A stretch of 64,000 nt of DNA, taken from CAXQUZ01 sp942491145. Lineage in GTDB: Bacteria; Myxococcota_A; UBA796; UBA2385. Where the stretch lies: the NCBI GenBank assembly GCA_942491145.1, contig CALOBC010000039.1, forward strand, positions 1 through 64,000, given 5' to 3'. The notes under the pieces were generated by a model. It had not been told where the DNA came from. It did no database searches and saw only the letters and a list, made by a program, of their open reading frames with translations. A program made the position numbers and the translations under genes. Of the stretch, positions 25,558-34,019 are shown piece after piece (within the stretch, counting starts at the first letter, position 1; each line of letters opens with the position of its first letter).

Positions 25558-28500
25558 ATGTCCCGCGCTGCACTCCTGTTGCTGCCCCTCGTCGCTGTGT
25601 CGGGGTTGGCCCTGTCCGGCCTCGCCCACGCCACTTTGCCCCTCAACCCAGAAGACTACCCCGACTGCGGAGAAGAAGACTGTGAGGAGTGCTGTCCTCG
25701 AGACCTGGACGCCGCCTGGGACTTCATCTCGTATGTGCCCATCCAGTCCCGGGAAGACATCCGTCCGGCGGAGCGCGCGCTGGGCAGTGGGATGTGGGTC
25801 GACCGGGCCTGGCGCACCACGATGGGGCGCACCGACGTCCTCGTCGCCATCGGCGACAGTGGGGTAAACTGGGCCAACGGGCGCCTCGTCCGCAAGTGGT
25901 TCCTCAACGCCGAGGAGCTGCCCCTCCCGCAGACTGCGGACGGCGAAGATGCCGCCGAACACGACCTGAACGGCGATGGTGTGTTCAACATCGACGACTG
26001 GGCCGAGGACCCCCGGGTGGACATCACGGCCGGCGAGGACGTGGCCGACGGGATGCTCGACCCCTCTGACCTCATCGCGACGTTTTCCGATGGTGTCGAT
26101 GACGACGGCAATGGCTACACCGACGACATCAGCGGTTGGGACTTCTTTGGTCGGGACAACAACGCGTACCACACCTATGCCGACGGCTATGGCACCCATG
26201 GCGACGGTGTCGCAGAGACGGCCGCGGCAGAAGGGGACGACGAGGACGGCGGCGACATCGGCGTTTGTCCCAACTGCATGATCTTGCCTGTCCGGTTGGG
26301 CGACACCTTCGTCACCGATGGCGGGCGGGCGGCTGAATCGATGCTGTTTGCTGCAGACTCGGGGGCGGTGTCGATGTCGCTGGCGGTGGGTGCGCTCACA
26401 AACCCCGACACGGCAACGGCTGCAGCCAAGTATGCGTTTGAGCACGGTCTGACTCTTGTGGGGGCGGCTGGCGATGAGAATGCCTACCACCACAACTTTC
26501 CTGCGATGCTCGACAATGTGGTCTACACGCACAGCATCCGCCACAACACCATCAACGATGAGTCGGCCGCGTATAGCTACTCCAACACTTGGAACTGCAA
26601 CAACTACGGCGCCCGGCTGACGGTGGTGGCGCCGTCCAGCGCGTGCGCGACCGGGGCGGTGGCCATGATCACGGGCATGGTGGGCCTGCTGCAGAGTGTG
26701 GCCAAGGACGAGGGCACGGTGCTGCATCCCGGCGAGGTGGCACAGCTACTGGAGGGCACGGCCGACGACATCTGGCTGCCCGAGGCCGAGCGGGTCATCA
26801 GCAATGCCTACCCCTCCGATGAGGGCTGGGATGCGTTCTATGGGTATGGACGGGTCAACGCTGCCCATGCGGTCGAGGCGGTGGTGGCCGGAGAGATCCC
26901 GCCGTGGGTGTCGATCAGCAGCCCCACTTGGTTTGCTCAGGTGGACCCGATGGTGTCGCCTCAAGTGTTGATTGAGGGCACCATCTCGGCGGAGCGTGCG
27001 GGCAGCTACTCCTACATTGTGGAAGTGGGCCGGGGGCATGATCCCCGGGACTGGACCCAGATCGGCGACGGCAGCGGCAGTGGTGTCGAGACGGGGGTGC
27101 TGGCCACCCTGGACCTCGAGAGCTTTGCGTGGAAGGCACCCCTCGAAGCCGACGTGTCCGAGGGCATCATGGGCCGCATCGCGCGAGCCCATGAGAACCA
27201 GCTCACCGTGCGCGTTCGGGTGACCGACGACAGCGGGCTGATGGGAGAGCAGCGCAAGGCCTTTGCGGTCAATGCAGACCCGGACCTGCTGCCGGGCTGG
27301 CCGGTCCAGCTGCCAGGCTCGGCCGAGTCGAGCCCCCGCATGGCTGACCTCGACGGCGACGGCATCTTCGAGATCATCGTGGGCACCTCCGACGGCCGGG
27401 TCACCGCGTTCAATGGGGCTGGCGACGTGCTCCCGGGCTGGCCGGTCCAGACCGATGTGGTCGCGGACTTCGCGTCCGGTGGCGAGGGCGCCATGAGCGG
27501 TGAGGTCCCGCCGCTGCATGACGCCATCATCGCAGCGGTGGCGGTGGGTGATTTGGACGGTGACGGCGAGAATGAAGTGGTGGCGACCACTTTCGGTGGG
27601 TTTATCTATGCGTGGTCCGCAGCGGGAGACCGCCTGGATGGCTTCCCTGTCCAGACGATTGGCCGCGCGCCAGAAGAGTTCTCGGTCGACAACACCTGGG
27701 ACCAGGGCTTCGTGGGCGCTCCCGCGCTCTTTGATCTCGATGACGACGGCACGCTGGAGATCATCGCCGCAGCGATGGACCAGCGCCTGTATGTGTTTAC
27801 CGGCGATGGCGAGAACTGGGGACCGTACCCGATCGAAGCCTGCCACCCGTTGACGTGTGGGGTGCAGGGGCGGCGCATCATCACCAGCCCGGCGATTGGT
27901 GATGTCGACAACGACGGCGACTACGAGATTGCCATCGGCAGCAATGAGGCCCCGAACGACGGTCGGATGGTGGTCTCACACTTGTTCGATGCCAACACCG
28001 GCCTGTCGGCTGAGGGGTGGCCCCGGGCAGACGTCGGGCTGGTCAATGAGTCGGTGCTGTTGCCCCTGCTGGGCGAAGGCCACCCGGCGTCGATGGCGTT
28101 TGCCGACATCGACGGGGACGGGGACCTGGAGATTGGCAACCCCATCATCTTCGGGACGGGCGGCCTGATGGCGCATGACGGCACCGTCGCGCTGGCCTTG
28201 CCCCACTTCGCAGAAGCCTTCCCCGAAGGCACCAATGTGGACGATGCCATCGCCCCGGCAATGGTCCAGTTTGTGACCAATCCCGCCTTCGGCGACATGA
28301 CGGGCGACGGCACCCCCGACTACGTGCTCGGCGGCGCATCGGCGTTCGCGCTGGTGGCGCTGGCGCTCACGGAGTGGGTCGAGTTCCAACAGATGGTGTG
28401 TGCGTGGGACGGTGCCACGGGCGAGCTGCTGCCCGGCTGGCCTCGCCAGATCGAGGACTTCCAGTTCCTGTTGGCCCCGGTCATCGCGGATCTCTCGGGA

Positions 28501-28929
28501 GATGGCATGCCCGAAGCGGCCTACGGCTCGGCTGGCTACCTCGTGCACGCATGGGACGCGGCCGGCATCGAAGCACCGGGCTTCCCGAAGAACACGGGCC
28601 AGTGGATCCTCGGCAGCCCCTCCATCGGGGATGTCGATGGGGACGGCTACTTGGATCTCGCGGTGTCGACCCGCGAGGGCATGGTCTTTGTGTGGACCAC
28701 CCTGGGCCGCGCGGACCAGACGGTGCAGTGGCAGTCCCAGTTCCACGACCCGCAGAACACCGGCAACTACGAGATGCCGCTAACGGTGCAGGCCGGGCCG
28801 GTGCCCGAGGCGGAGGAGAACCTGAAGGCCGAGCTGGCCGGCTGTGGGTGTGCACGGGGCTCGGGCGCCGCGCTGGCCTTCTTGCCGCTGTTCGGGCTGG
28901 GCTGGGCCCGGCGTCGTCGGCGGGCCTGA
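25558..28929 (+). CDS. Subtilisin-fold (S8) pseudopeptidase with FG-GAP repeats and MYXO-CTERM tail
   Basis: 1123 residues. Signal peptide 1-25 (GLAHA). The S8-like domain (about 85-440) keeps Asp100 (VLVAIGDSGVNW) and His214 (GYGTHGDGVAE), but the nucleophile motif GTSxAT is replaced by SSACAT (359-366), placing Ala362 where Ser should be, and the oxyanion-hole Asn region reads AAGDEN. Residues about 570-1090 hold FG-GAP/integrin-type blades (DLDGDGIFEIIVG, DVDNDGDYEIAIG, DVDGDGYLDLAVS) with calcium-binding Asp loops. The C-terminus LAGCGCARGSG, then a helix and WARRRRRA, is a MYXO-CTERM signal. ATG 25558 has GGAGG upstream. Probably a surface-displayed adhesin-like protein. Confidence 0.85.
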   Translation: MSRAALLLLPLVAVSGLALSGLAHATLPLNPEDYPDCGEEDCEECCPRDLDAAWDFISYVPIQSREDIRPAERALGSGMWVDRAWRTTMGRTDVLVAIGDSGVNWANGRLVRKWFLNAEELPLPQTADGEDAAEHDLNGDGVFNIDDWAEDPRVDITAGEDVADGMLDPSDLIATFSDGVDDDGNGYTDDISGWDFFGRDNNAYHTYADGYGTHGDGVAETAAAEGDDEDGGDIGVCPNCMILPVRLGDTFVTDGGRAAESMLFAADSGAVSMSLAVGALTNPDTATAAAKYAFEHGLTLVGAAGDENAYHHNFPAMLDNVVYTHSIRHNTINDESAAYSYSNTWNCNNYGARLTVVAPSSACATGAVAMITGMVGLLQSVAKDEGTVLHPGEVAQLLEGTADDIWLPEAERVISNAYPSDEGWDAFYGYGRVNAAHAVEAVVAGEIPPWVSISSPTWFAQVDPMVSPQVLIEGTISAERAGSYSYIVEVGRGHDPRDWTQIGDGSGSGVETGVLATLDLESFAWKAPLEADVSEGIMGRIARAHENQLTVRVRVTDDSGLMGEQRKAFAVNADPDLLPGWPVQLPGSAESSPRMADLDGDGIFEIIVGTSDGRVTAFNGAGDVLPGWPVQTDVVADFASGGEGAMSGEVPPLHDAIIAAVAVGDLDGDGENEVVATTFGGFIYAWSAAGDRLDGFPVQTIGRAPEEFSVDNTWDQGFVGAPALFDLDDDGTLEIIAAAMDQRLYVFTGDGENWGPYPIEACHPLTCGVQGRRIITSPAIGDVDNDGDYEIAIGSNEAPNDGRMVVSHLFDANTGLSAEGWPRADVGLVNESVLLPLLGEGHPASMAFADIDGDGDLEIGNPIIFGTGGLMAHDGTVALALPHFAEAFPEGTNVDDAIAPAMVQFVTNPAFGDMTGDGTPDYVLGGASAFALVALALTEWVEFQQMVCAWDGATGELLPGWPRQIEDFQFLLAPVIADLSGDGMPEAAYGSAGYLVHAWDAAGIEAPGFPKNTGQWILGSPSIGDVDGDGYLDLAVSTREGMVFVWTTLGRADQTVQWQSQFHDPQNTGNYEMPLTVQAGPVPEAEENLKAELAGCGCARGSGAALAFLPLFGLGWARRRRRA

Positions 28930-28943
28930 GCCAAGAAAGGTGG

Positions 28944-28976
28944 GGGCGGGCCCCCAGTCTTTGTGGGGGCCCGCCC
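28944..28976. terminator. Strong bidirectional terminator hairpin
   Basis: A perfect 13-bp G/C-rich stem (28944-28956 with 28964-28976) and a 7-base loop, GTCTTTG. It lies between the plus-strand S8-type gene and the convergent ribA, so it can serve both. No long U-tract follows on either strand. Confidence 0.7.
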
Positions 28977-29004
28977 GTCTCGCTTCAGCATGCACCGTGG
29001 AAGG

Positions 29005-29640
29005 TCAGAGCACCTTGGGCAGCACGTGGCCGCTGCGGTCGCGCTTGGTCGCGAGGTATTCGCGGTTGTGGGCGTTGGTCTCCATGATGTGCGGAATGCG
29101 CTCCACCACGGGGATGCCGTTGTCTTCCAGGCCCTGTTGTTTTTTGGGGTTGTTGGAGATGAGGCGCACGCTGCGGATGCCCAGCAGGCGCACGATGTCG
29201 GCCGCCACTTCGTAGGTGCGGAGGTCGTCGTCGAACCCGAGGGCGTGGTTGGCGTCGACCGTGTCCATGCCGCCATCTTGCAGGGCGTATGCGCGGATCT
29301 TGTTGATCAGGCCGATGCCACGGCCCTCTTGGCGCAGGTAGACCACGGCGCCGATGCCCTCGCGGCCGATGCGCTCGAGGGCAGCTTCGAGCTGGTCACG
29401 ACAGTCACAGCGCAGGCTGCCCATCACGTCACCGGTGAAGCACTCGCTGTGGAGACGGACAGGGACAGCTTCCAGGTCGCGGACATTGCCCGCCACCACG
29501 GCACCGTACTCATGGCGGTCGACCGAAGAGTCGAACGCGTACACACGGAAGTTGCCGAAACGGGAAGGGAGCTGGGCTTCAGCGCGCAGGGTAGCGAAGC
29601 GCCCCGTCGCAAGCGTCGGGCGGGCGGCTTTTTGGTTCAT
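29005..29640 (-). CDS. ribA: GTP cyclohydrolase II
   Basis: Opens GTP to 2,5-diamino-6-ribosylamino-4-pyrimidinone 5'-phosphate, the first step of riboflavin synthesis. 211 residues, the length of monofunctional RibA (no DHBP synthase domain). Zinc ligands C67, C78 and C80 are in SECFTGDVMGSLRCDC, followed by VVYLRQEGRGIGL (GTP and catalytic region) and RLISNNPKK. ATG 29640 begins just before the conserved region; no strong ribosome site is visible. The 328-base region upstream is shared with divergent tyrS. Other rib genes are not nearby. Confidence 0.92.
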   Translation of the reverse strand: MNQKAARPTLATGRFATLRAEAQLPSRFGNFRVYAFDSSVDRHEYGAVVAGNVRDLEAVPVRLHSECFTGDVMGSLRCDCRDQLEAALERIGREGIGAVVYLRQEGRGIGLINKIRAYALQDGGMDTVDANHALGFDDDLRTYEVAADIVRLLGIRSVRLISNNPKKQQGLEDNGIPVVERIPHIMETNAHNREYLATKRDRSGHVLPKVL

Positions 29641-29968
29641 GGGGTTCTTGGGGCCTCGATTGTTGAGGCATCCACGCGGGTCTCGGGAGACCCTTGCCGC
29701 AGCGGCTCCTGTCGGTTGGACGCACGAGGCGACCGAACTGGGGACAGGGAGGAAGCTGCGGGGGCCACGTGGGGTGCCAGGCGTGCCCGCCACATGCGGA
29801 CGGAGTGAGGGTATCGGCTGGGTGGGCAACGTCAACCGCCATGACAGCACATTGATCGGTTTTGTACATGGTTTGCACACGGAATCCGTCGACCCCGTCT
29901 GGGGGGCTGTCGGTTAGGAGCGGGCGCCGCTCTGCGTTGGGGCGTGCCCTGAGATCCGAGAGTTCGCC
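29641..29968. other. Divergent intergenic region ribA/tyrS with hairpin-forming segments
   Basis: 328 bases without a supported gene. It holds the presumed promoters of both genes and several inverted repeats: GCCTC/GAGGC (29653-29657 with 29665-29669), GGGTCTC/GAGACCC (29678-29684 with 29687-29693), and a composite stem CCTG+TCGGT (29708-29716) pairing with ACCGA (29732-29736) and CAGG (29745-29748). All would be in the ribA leader transcript. The classical FMN riboswitch consensus was looked for and not seen, nor a T-box for tyrS. Confidence 0.5.
29808..29835 (-). promoter_or_regulatory. Possible sigma-70-like promoter for ribA
   Basis: On the minus strand TTGACG (29835-29830) is followed after 16 bases by TACCCT (29813-29808). 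The -35 is a near-perfect match and the -10 is a poor one (3 of 6). The position, about 170 bases upstream of ribA, leaves room for the structured leader. Weak evidence. Confidence 0.3.
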
Positions 29969-31240
29969 ATGTCCGCCCGTGAAGCCATGCCCGCCGTCGC
30001 CCCTGGCTCGGCCGTTCTCGACATCCTGGCTGCCCGGGGATTCCTCAAGCAGTCCACGGACATCGACGCCCTGCGCGCCCACATGGACGCGGGTCCCGTG
30101 ACCTTCTACGTGGGCTTCGACCCCACCGGCGACAGCCTCCACGTTGGGCACCTGCTGCCCATCATGGCCATGAGCTGGCTGCAGCGGGGGGGCCATCGCC
30201 CCATCATCGTGCATGGCGGCGGCACGGCCATGGTGGGGGACCCGAGCGGCAAAGACAAGTCCCGGGACATGATCACGCCGGAACAGATCGCCGACAATCT
30301 CGCGGGCCAGCGCCCCCAGTTTGGGCGCTTCCTCGACGTGGCGGAAGAGGGTGCCGAGCCCGCTGCGGGCCAAGCGGTGCTGATGAACAATGCGGAGTGG
30401 TTGTTGCCGCTCAACTATGTGCAGTTTTTGAGGGACATCGGGCGGCATTTTTCGGTCAACCGCATGTTGTCCGCTGAAGGCGCCAAGCAACGGCTGGACC
30501 GCAACCAGGGGCTGAGCTTCATTGAGTTCAACTACCACTTGCTCCAGAGCTTCGACTTCCTTCACCTGAACCGCACGCTCGGGTGCACCCTCCAGCTCGG
30601 CGGGGATGACCAGTGGTTCAACATTCTCGGCGGGATTGACCTGGTCCGGCGAGAATCGGGAACCGACGCCCATGCGCTGACGGTGCCGCTGCTGGCGACG
30701 GCGGACGGCAAGAAGATGGGCAAGACCGAGAAGGGCGCGCTGTTCCTGGATGCCAACAAGGTGTCGGCCTTCGACTACTACCAGTACTGGGTGAACATCC
30801 AGGATGCTGATCTGGGGCGCTTTCTCAAGCTCTACACGTGGCTGTCGCTGGCACGCATTGCTGAGCTGGAGGCTCTGGAGGGGGCCCAGATGCGCGATGC
30901 CAAGGCGGTGCTGGCTTACGAGGCCACGCGGATGGCCCATGGACAAGCGGCGGCGGACGCGGCCAAGGCGGCGACAGCGGCGATGTTTGGGGGCGGCGGT
31001 GCTGCGGCGAGTGCGCCGAGCTTTGCGACGACCTTCCCGGTGAGTGTGCTGGACGTCATGGTTGGTGCCGAGCTGGCGAAGAGCAAAGGCGCGGCCCGTC
31101 GCTTGGTCAAGCAGGGGGGGGTGCGCTTGGAAGTGGACGGTGACAAGTCCGTGGTGACCGATGGAGAGGCGATGATCGAAGGCCCCGTGGTGCTGTGGAA
31201 GGGCAAGAAGAGCCCGCTTCGAGTGGTCGCCAGCGACTGA
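29969..31240 (+). CDS. tyrS: Tyrosyl-tRNA synthetase
   Basis: Charges tRNA-Tyr. 423 residues. Class I signature HVGH (58-61) within FDPTGDSLHVGHLLP, a KMSKS-type loop KKMGKT (248-253; the KFGKT variant is usual in TyrRS), and GGDDQWFNILGG of the tyrosine/adenylate site. The C-terminal S4 RNA-binding domain is intact (AARRLVKQGGVRLEVDGD). The MSAREAMP start is the first ATG after the promoter region. It is divergent from ribA and convergent with the following MFS/spermidine-synthase gene, with 2 bases between the stops. Confidence 0.95.
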   Translation: MSAREAMPAVAPGSAVLDILAARGFLKQSTDIDALRAHMDAGPVTFYVGFDPTGDSLHVGHLLPIMAMSWLQRGGHRPIIVHGGGTAMVGDPSGKDKSRDMITPEQIADNLAGQRPQFGRFLDVAEEGAEPAAGQAVLMNNAEWLLPLNYVQFLRDIGRHFSVNRMLSAEGAKQRLDRNQGLSFIEFNYHLLQSFDFLHLNRTLGCTLQLGGDDQWFNILGGIDLVRRESGTDAHALTVPLLATADGKKMGKTEKGALFLDANKVSAFDYYQYWVNIQDADLGRFLKLYTWLSLARIAELEALEGAQMRDAKAVLAYEATRMAHGQAAADAAKAATAAMFGGGGAAASAPSFATTFPVSVLDVMVGAELAKSKGAARRLVKQGGVRLEVDGDKSVVTDGEAMIEGPVVLWKGKKSPLRVVASD

Positions 31241-31242
31241 CC

Positions 31243-33426
31243 CTAGCGAGGGGGACCACCAGCGGCGGCCGCTTCGATGAGGGCCCGGTTGGTCCGTCCT
31301 GTGTTGCGGTGGAGCCACTTGGGCGCTTCAAACTCGACCCAGGGGCGGTTGTCGGTGTTCAGGGGCGCGCCGGTGCTGAGCTGGCGGAGCTGCGCCGGAC
31401 CCAGTGTTGGACGCAGGCTCAGGTCGTCGGGCAGCGGGGGCAGGCCGTTGGGAGATGCGATGAGCAGGGCATCTGCGCCGGGAATGCTCTCGAAGAGCCA
31501 GGCATCCGGGTAGACCGCGGTGAAGCTGCGGACCAGCGACTTGAACGCCTTGGGCGGCAGTGCATACAGCTGGATCCACTGGCAGATGACGCCGTCCTCC
31601 GCCAAGCGCTCCCGGGTGAGGCTCCAGTACTCGACGGTGAACAGGTTGCTGACGCCGGTGATCCATGGGTTGCTCGGCTCACTGATGAGCACCGGGTAGC
31701 GGAGACCGGGGCGGGCGAGCCACGCCCGGGCATCGTCGATGATGACCGTGGCCCGCGGATCTTCGAGCAAGTGGTGGTTGGCTTCGGCGAAGTGCGCGGC
31801 CGCCTCCACCACAGCAGGCTCCAGCTCGACAACGGTGACACTGGACGCCCCCGCCTCCAGGGCCGCACGGGCGGTCACGCCGCTGGCCAAGCCCACAATG
31901 CCGGTGGCGGGGGAGGGGTGGCGCCCCCGGATGATGTGCACGGGCAGCTCCCCACTGAGGAGCTGGGTGGGCATGTCGCCCCCGGTGCTGGCGTCCACCT
32001 TGCCGTTGAGGGACAGCCACAGGTTTCCCGTGCGGGTGCTTTCTCCGACCGCGACCGTGGCGCTCTGGCCATCGCGGTAGAACACGAGGTCCCACCCCTC
32101 TCGGGCGAAGCGATCGATGGCCCGGGGAGACAGGTCCACAAAGTCCGCGACCCGCAGCCCGAGGCCGACGGAGTACAGCGCTGCATCCCAAGAAGGCAGC
32201 AGAGGCAGGGTGAGCGGCGCCAGGAGGAGGACCCCCGCCACCCGCGTGCGGCCGATGGTGAACAGCGCCGAAGCACTGGCGAGGATGGCGATGAAAGCGG
32301 CCATCAATGCAGTGTTTTGGAGGCCAAGCAGCGGCAGGCCAACCAACCCCGCCGTGGCACTGCCGACCACACAGCCGAGTGTGTTCGCGGCCATCAGCTG
32401 GCCAGCAGCCCGGGAGCCGGAGGGTGCGGCGCTGAAGAGTGAGGCCAGCACCAGCCCGCTCGCGATGGGCGTGGGGGCCATCGACAGCGCGAGCAGCAGC
32501 GCACCCACCGGCAGCAGCAGCGTGGGGCCGACCACCGGGAAGGCTGCGCCCACGGCGTAGGGCAGCCCCCGCCAAGCGAGCAGCGCCGGGATCAAGCTGA
32601 GGCCGAGCAAGCCCAGGCCCCCTCGCCACGCCGCGGGTCCCCGTCGGCGACCCAGCTCCGCGCCGATCGCGAGGGCACCTAAGAACGCCGCCAGCACGAG
32701 GGCCATGGCATAGACGCTCCCGCCCAGGAGCATCGCCCCGACCCGGCTCCAGCACACCTCGAGCGCGAGGGCCACGGCGCCGGACACGGCGGCGGCCAGC
32801 AGCATGGGCAGCGGCGCCGGACTGCGCGGGCGCGTGGGCCGGTCGACGGGAAGGGATGCGCTGGCCAGCTGGAGCGCTCCGATGCCGGCCACCGCAGCGA
32901 GTGCCGCCGCCATCAGCTCGGTTTGGCGCACCCCGGCCGCAGGAATGAGGAAGAACGCGCCGGCCAGCAGGCCGCCCATCGCGCCCAGGGTGTTCATCGT
33001 GTAGGCGCGGGCGAGGGCACGGCCGTCAGCGAGCTCCGCTCGGAGGGCAGGGAGGCTCACGCCGTGCATGATCGCCGCGGGCAGCAGCGGCAGCGACAGG
33101 CAAGCGGCTCGCCCCACCATGCCGAAGCCGTCCGACAGCAAGGCGGCTTGGTCCAGCACATCCGGGATCGCCAGGATCCAGCCTGCCGCGATCAGCTCGG
33201 CCATGCCGTAGGCCCGCAGCCCCTGCCCGGATCGCACCCGTCCCCCCACGAGACTGCCGATGCCGAGGCCACCCATGTAGACCGAGAGGGTGGTGGTCAG
33301 CGCGAGGCCGGTGCTGCCGCCGAGCAGCGCGACCCGTCGCATCCAGATGATCTCGCACAGCAGCGCCGCCGCGCCCGACAGCGCCAGCATCCAGAGCACT
33401 CTTCGGCGCAGACCGGGTTCCAACAT
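31243..33426 (-). CDS. Fused MFS-type membrane domain / spermidine synthase-like protein
   Basis: 727 residues from ATG 33426 (a TTG seven codons upstream is the alternative). The first about 420 residues contain 10-12 hydrophobic helices like the membrane part of fused MFS/spermidine synthases. The C-terminal about 300 residues form a Rossmann methyltransferase-like fold resembling spermidine synthase: VGLASGVTARAALEAGASSV, VVELEPAVVEAAAHF, DDARAWLARPG, SEPSNPWITGVSNLFTVEYW. The canonical SpeE motif GGGDG is replaced by GLASG, so polyamine synthesis is doubtful. Such fusions are common in Myxococcota but have no assigned reaction. Confidence 0.8.
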   Translation of the reverse strand: MLEPGLRRRVLWMLALSGAAALLCEIIWMRRVALLGGSTGLALTTTLSVYMGGLGIGSLVGGRVRSGQGLRAYGMAELIAAGWILAIPDVLDQAALLSDGFGMVGRAACLSLPLLPAAIMHGVSLPALRAELADGRALARAYTMNTLGAMGGLLAGAFFLIPAAGVRQTELMAAALAAVAGIGALQLASASLPVDRPTRPRSPAPLPMLLAAAVSGAVALALEVCWSRVGAMLLGGSVYAMALVLAAFLGALAIGAELGRRRGPAAWRGGLGLLGLSLIPALLAWRGLPYAVGAAFPVVGPTLLLPVGALLLALSMAPTPIASGLVLASLFSAAPSGSRAAGQLMAANTLGCVVGSATAGLVGLPLLGLQNTALMAAFIAILASASALFTIGRTRVAGVLLLAPLTLPLLPSWDAALYSVGLGLRVADFVDLSPRAIDRFAREGWDLVFYRDGQSATVAVGESTRTGNLWLSLNGKVDASTGGDMPTQLLSGELPVHIIRGRHPSPATGIVGLASGVTARAALEAGASSVTVVELEPAVVEAAAHFAEANHHLLEDPRATVIIDDARAWLARPGLRYPVLISEPSNPWITGVSNLFTVEYWSLTRERLAEDGVICQWIQLYALPPKAFKSLVRSFTAVYPDAWLFESIPGADALLIASPNGLPPLPDDLSLRPTLGPAQLRQLSTGAPLNTDNRPWVEFEAPKWLHRNTGRTNRALIEAAAAGGPPR

Positions 33427-33497
33427 CGCCTCACATTGCCGGTGCAAGTCGCTGCGCCCGCACCGCAGCTCGTTAGACAGCAGCAGCGGAGGCTCGC

Positions 33498-33872
33498 ATG
33501 CCCGGGCGGAAATTGCTCATCATCGACGACAATGAACCCGTGTGCCGGGCGGTGGGTCGCATCATCAAGACCCACGAAGTGATCACGGCGCTGACCGGTG
33601 AAGTCGCGCTTGAGGCGCTGACCAGCGGTGAAGTCGGGATGGTGCTGGTGGACAACGAGCTGGGGGACTACCCCACCCGTTGGTCCAGCGGCATCGCCCT
33701 GAGCATGGAGATCCTGGCGAGATACCCCCAGCTGGACGGCCGCGTGTACCTGTTCACTGGCCGCTTGGCGAGCTCCTTTGCGGAGTCGGCGCCGGGCCTG
33801 CCGGTGGTCGAGAAGCCGATCCTCGACACGGCCAAGTTCCGCGCATTCGTGGCGGAAACCCTCGGCGACTGA
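33498..33872 (+). CDS. Stand-alone response-regulator receiver domain
   Basis: 124 residues, only a CheY-like receiver and no output domain. The acidic pair D10-D11 (LLIIDDNEP), phosphoacceptor D52 (MVLVDNE), T87 (LFTG) and K106 (VVEKPI) are all present, so phosphorylation should be possible. GGAGG lies upstream of the ATG. There is no histidine kinase next to it; the nearest in the window is at 49.8-52.1 kb. Divergent from the MFS/spermidine-synthase gene. It is probably a phosphorelay or protein-interaction regulator. Confidence 0.8.
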   Translation: MPGRKLLIIDDNEPVCRAVGRIIKTHEVITALTGEVALEALTSGEVGMVLVDNELGDYPTRWSSGIALSMEILARYPQLDGRVYLFTGRLASSFAESAPGLPVVEKPILDTAKFRAFVAETLGD

Positions 33873-33967
33873 CCGCTCGGATCCGGTTTACAGTGTGGGC
33901 AGCCATGGCGATGCGGAGCCTTGGCCAAGAAGCGTCGGCCTCCAACGGCCACGCACCCCCAAACGAG

Positions 33968-34000
33968 AGAGGGCCCCGTCCAGTCTGGACGGGGCCCTCT
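33968..34000. terminator. Perfect 15-bp terminator hairpin
   Basis: AGAGGGCCCCGTCCA (33968-33982), loop GTC, then its exact complement (33986-34000). It lies between the receiver gene and the convergent TPR ATPase gene. On the minus strand it is followed by CTCGTTT, a short U-rich end, which suggests it mainly ends the ATPase transcript. Confidence 0.7.
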
Positions 34001-34019
34001 GCGTGGATTCCGTGTGGAA

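Noticed and set aside
29641..29968. FMN riboswitch upstream of ribA or T-box upstream of tyrS
   Set aside because: The conserved sequence blocks of either class were not found; only generic hairpins are present.
31243..33426. Annotating this gene as a true spermidine synthase (speE)
   Set aside because: The substrate-binding GGGDG motif is missing and half the protein is membrane helices, so only the fold relation is supported.
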